Shown here piece by piece: positions 60,720 through 64,000 of a stretch of DNA of 64,000 nt. The stretch's first letter is position 1; each line of letters starts with the position of its first letter. A program made the position numbers and the translations under genes. The notes under the pieces are model-generated. The model worked only from the letters and a program-made list of their open reading frames with translations. It was not told the origin of the DNA and ran no database searches. Origin of the DNA: Numida meleagris (lineage: Eukaryota > Chordata > Aves > Galliformes > Numididae); assembly GCF_002078875.1 (NCBI RefSeq), contig NC_034422.1:2352923-2416922 (forward strand). The letters run 5' to 3'.

Positions 60720-60745
60720 AAAAAAAAAAAAAAAAAAAAAAAAAA
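60720..60745 (+). repeat. Poly-A run (A26)
   Basis: The longest homopolymer in the window. The 230 bp before it are G/T-rich and show no element or gene resemblance, and AATAAA is absent from the last 40 bases. It is therefore recorded as a simple repeat rather than the tail of a retrocopy. Confidence 0.9.
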
Positions 60746-62334
60746 GACAGAAGGTGCCAAAAAAAACCCAGGAAGTTTTCTAATGAAGGATGGGATGCCT
60801 GATAGCATGGGGCAGCAAAGGGATGACAAGTCTGCCTGAGCACGTTTTACTTGGGGCTACCAGGAGTTGCTGACATTGGCCAGGGGTTTCCACTGCTTGG
60901 GAAATGTGGACTGCCAGGATAAGAGAGAGTGATGAGGATTTGACGTAGGACGAAGTTTGGAAAAATGTTTCAGGGCACCGTCACAGATGTAGTAGACATG
61001 GACTAGGAGCATCTTATCTGGCAATCTGTATTTCTTGCTGAATTTTGAAGAAACATTTAGGCACAGAAGACTAACTGAAGTCTGCAGGGTTTTTCTTTAA
61101 TGTTAAAAGTGGAACTGAAAATATGGGTCTTTGTTAAAACTAGTCACTCATGTAGAAATCAATTAAACAAATTATCCTAAGGGCAATAATAATTCTGCTC
61201 TCTGGAATGGAAGGAGGGGAGGGTCATTCACAGAAGAGCACCTTCATATCACACAGATTTTTATTTAAACTGTAAGCTGTGTTTGAGTTTGGCACTGTCG
61301 CTGGCCATAGTGTGTGGTTCTGCTCCATACATCAAACCTTCTGGTCTACTCATAAAAGCCAATTTAGCAGAAGCAGAGTCCTGAATGCAACAGCATTATT
61401 GCAAAGCAATCTGAGCTCCAGAGTCACTGCTTCAACAGCCTCTTAAGAAGTTTGGCTAGACAGCAACCTGCAAGCTGCCAGAGTAAATGCAGAATGACTC
61501 CAAATTTGGCTCAGTTTCAAATGTAGTTTAACACTGATTTCAGCTGGGTGAAATTCTCTCTGTGGGGATCTGCAGTATGCAGAACCTCACTTCAGACTTT
61601 CTTGTGCTGCATCACCTTAGTTTATCTGGAGAGAGCTTGTGTGCTCAGTCCTTTTTGCATTAGTTGATTCTCTACTGACCCCAGTGCTCCTCCATTACTC
61701 CCAGCAGTCGGCTTCAAGAACAAAAGGAAGTTTCATTATTACAGTTCAGCTGCAGCCAGAGAGAAATGAACTGCAGATTCAGGGAACAGCAGACAGTGAA
61801 AGTGAGCGTGTGTATATGCTAAATTCTTTCTTCCTTAAGCACAATCAAATAATGCTGAGGAAAAACTAGAAACTCCAGGCGGAATGAAAATCTTTAACCA
61901 CTAGAAAACATTCCCCTAGTAATTTCTATGACAACAAATATATCTGTAAGTGCTGATCTCTGCTTCCTTTTTCATTTTTAAAGCAGTCGATCCTTAAACC
62001 ATCATCTGCTCTTCCTAGAATCCACCGGTGGAAAAATAACCCAAGGACAAACATAACATTAGGACAGAATGAACAAACAAGTTCTATAGGGAGCAAAGAT
62101 TTCTCTTGCCTTTTTTATACGGGCCTTTTCTGTACCCCTCAGCTGCTTATCTCCTGGAAACTCTACTGGAGGTCTAATATTCTCAAACTTCCAGGAAGAA
62201 TCCTCTCTACTTCAAAATGTCCATTATATGGTAGAGATACCTTGGTCTCTGCCGTTTAAGAGAATCATCCAGGAAGCTGCTGCTGTTACTGCTGCTTGCA
62301 GTAGGATTCAAGTGCAGACTTTGATAAGCTGTGT
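60746..62334. other. Unique sequence, no gene seen
   Basis: About 1.6 kb of single-copy DNA with no recognised feature. It precedes the minus-strand exon-like cluster and would be its 3' flank if that cluster is real. Confidence 0.55.
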
Positions 62335-62580
62335 CTACACTGCTCCACTGCAGGGTTTTGTTTTTTGACTTCCTTGTATGTTCACTGTGTCTGTTGTGCT
62401 TGGAGGATCAGTTTGTTCCTGGCTAGACTCCCCAGTCATTATTTCCCAGCGGCTCCTGCACTGCCTCTGAGAAACCTGTTGGAGAAAGGGCTGCACATCC
62501 TGGTCTGAGAGGTCTGTAATGGTTGTAAAGGGCCGGCGTGTCCGGTGATCATCCCAGGTGCTTCCTCTTTTCCTTGGCAC
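62335..62580 (-). CDS. Exon-like open segment C (minus), unrecognised
   Basis: An open segment of about 81 codons ending at TAG, hydrophilic and rich in Thr, Gln, Ser and Arg. It opens just after a TAG that lies within the donor-like site of the neighbouring segment (62588-62773), in a different frame. It could be a terminal exon joined by splicing, part of a frameshifted coding region, or chance. No family is recognised. Confidence 0.15.
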   Translation of the reverse strand: MPRKRGSTWDDHRTRRPFTTITDLSDQDVQPFLQQVSQRQCRSRWEIMTGESSQEQTDPPSTTDTVNIQGSQKTKPCSGAV

Positions 62581-62587
62581 GATCTAC

Positions 62588-62773
62588 CTTCGAGACTGAC
62601 AGCACACTCCTGCAAAACTTTGTTGTGGTTTTGAGCTGCAGCACATTTAACATGGTAATCTGGTGACGGGAGCCAGAGACAAGGGCTTTACAGTTGGTAC
62701 CTACTCCTTCCAGCTCAGCTGTGCAGTCCCTTGAATTGATTTGGATACAGTATCTTTCAGAGTCTTTGTACAT
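62588..62773 (-). CDS. Exon-like open segment B (minus), unrecognised
   Basis: Exactly 62 codons lie between an acceptor-like AATTCAG before an ATG (62773) and a donor-like AAG|GTAGAT (exon end 62588). The composition is balanced (Lys, Thr, Ser, Leu, Cys) and looks protein-like by eye, but no motif or family can be named. The acceptor is weak because the preceding 20 bases are purine-rich. The phase (0/0) fits segment A upstream. Confidence 0.17.
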
Positions 62774-63253
62774 CTGAATTACTTTTCCTTATGCTGCTTT
62801 AACTGATGCTGAAGTCTACGTTAGCCCAGATGAAATATTAGAGGTTGGTTTTACAAGTCAGCGTCCTTAACATAGCAGCAGGCTGCCCTAATGTGCCGTC
62901 ATTATCCTTATGCATCACACCAATACTGGATGCCAGTTGAGTGATCCTGAACACATGGTAACTTATTCCATAGTATCTTGGTGTTAAAAATGCATGAAGC
63001 AGTCTGCCTTTTCCAAGTGCATTTAGATGTCTTTGGAACCAAGTGCGTTATCAAGTCAGCAAGCAGCACGACAGTCTCTGTAAAAACAAAGAAAAACAAA
63101 TCCATTCATAGTTTAAAGCAAAGGATCTATGTTTCACCCAGGGCGTATGAGTCAGCACAAAATCTGGGATTTCTTTATGTTCAACTAGGCATGGCAATAC
63201 AACAGTGGCACATTGATATTGGCCTCAGTAGGAGTACAGTGCATCAAAATCAC

Positions 63254-63646
63254 CTTCTTACAAGAGGAAAACTTCTTTTTAGTATATGAAACATGGCGTG
63301 GGATTAAACTACATCTCTGTCCCGGTTGCATTCCTACAGCTCTTGCATAGCTTAGTAAGGTACGAGCCATTTGCATGGCAGGGCTCTTACAAACCAGCAA
63401 GAAGTTTCTGTGCTGCAGAGCCAGCTTCTCACAAACATCTTTCATGTTGGAAAGATGAGTGAAAACCTTCAGGTTGGGCAAAGCAGCAAGGCCCCAGGGG
63501 TGACTGCAGCTGTGATCCCACTTGAGACTTTTCGAGTCTGAGGGAGCAGGGATGACCTGGCAGCCACCCTGTGGAGGCTGCCTGCAGCTCCAATCACAGC
63601 TCCTTTGGGGAAGGATCTTTAATTCTGGAGGCAGCTGTGCTTGAGG
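63254..63646 (-). CDS. Exon-like open segment A (minus), unrecognised
   Basis: An open frame runs from just after an in-frame TAG (63647-63649, in the context ATTTATTAG, which could also be an acceptor) to a donor-like AAG|GTGATT, giving 131 codons. If unspliced, the frame continues to a stop at 63185, 153 codons in all. The first part is rich in Pro, Cys and Ser; the second has Leu, Lys and Met. No domain is recognised. Several frames of this length are expected by chance in the window. Confidence 0.17.
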
Positions 63647-63649
63647 CTA

Positions 63650-64000
63650 ATAAATCTCCTTTTGCTCTTAATGCTGCATACTTACAGTAAAAATGGAAGT
63701 CTTTTGAACCCATTCTGCAGGCAACCCCATCTTCCTGGAGGTGCGGAGGCACAGAATTCAAACTGCCTGAACCAAATGAGGCAGCAGGAGCCCAGAGAGC
63801 AGGAAAAGCCATTTAAAGCTCTTCTGCTTGTATCTTTTACTGCTGAACTTGCTGTGGGGGTAGATGTTAATTTAATGAGTACTCATTAAATGATCTTCCA
63901 GTAGCTGAGATAGGTCCCAGCAGGTTCCTTGAACATGACACAGGATTTTGTTTTGTATTGTTTGGCTTAATTAATTTATCTGAGGGACTGTTATAGTCCT
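63650..64000. other. Right edge, no gene supported
   Basis: Unique sequence at the window border. A strong donor-like ACT|GTAAGTAT occurs on the minus strand near 63680-63690, and could belong to the same hypothetical minus-strand transcript as the three segments to its left. Nothing else is recognised. Confidence 0.4.

Noticed and set aside
63148..63157. TGAGTCAGCA as an NF-E2/MAF recognition element
   Set aside because: It is a good consensus match but isolated, and roughly one such match is expected by chance in the window.
1..64000. tRNA, rRNA, CRISPR array or bacterial-type gene cluster
   Set aside because: I found no cloverleaf with a GGTTCGAATCC-type box, no rRNA segment, no regularly spaced direct repeats, and gene density is that of vertebrate non-coding DNA.

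Overview
This window looks like nuclear DNA from a bird, most likely a galliform such as chicken, turkey or quail, although the species cannot be fixed from sequence alone. The main evidence is the repeat content. Three truncated CR1 LINE fragments are present; two end in the characteristic octamer-like 3' terminus (ATTCTGTGATTC type) and the third in a degenerate form of it. No mammalian-type young SINEs or L1 elements are visible, repeat density is low, and GC content is moderate with sharp CpG-rich patches. Two runs of N (3030-3102 and 21531-21712) mark assembly gaps.

I find no protein-coding gene that I can identify. The longest gap-free open frames are about 150-199 codons. My rough estimate is that a handful of frames this long are expected by chance in 128 kb of double-strand sequence, and none resembles a family I know. 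The window is therefore best read as intergenic or intronic DNA, possibly with the 5' ends of one or two transcripts.

Layout. 1-11.3 kb is unique, moderately GC-rich sequence with a small gap. 11.30-11.46 kb is a compact CpG island with a G-quadruplex motif, two GC boxes and an RFX X-box-like site, the best promoter candidate. A same-strand CR1 fragment follows about 220 bp downstream. 11.9-21.5 kb is unique sequence with homopolymer tracts and an AT-rich block that may be a conserved non-coding element. 21.47-22.57 kb is a larger CpG island built partly of a 39-bp GC-rich minisatellite, interrupted by the second gap and ending near a good splice-donor match. 22.6-62.3 kb is mostly AT-rich unique DNA. 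It holds two CR1 fragments on the minus strand, two probable ancient MIR-type SINE remnants, one probable ancient LINE remnant, a T14G9 quadruplex tract, a perfect 9-bp-arm hairpin, a pyrimidine-rich tract and an A26 run. 62.3-63.65 kb carries three neighbouring minus-strand open segments with splice-like borders; these are the only weak hint of an unrecognised gene.

Nothing here forms an operon, defence system or obvious novel system. The observations most worth following are the two CpG islands (one minisatellite-based), the ancient SINE copies, several candidate conserved non-coding blocks, and the minus-strand exon-like cluster at the right end.
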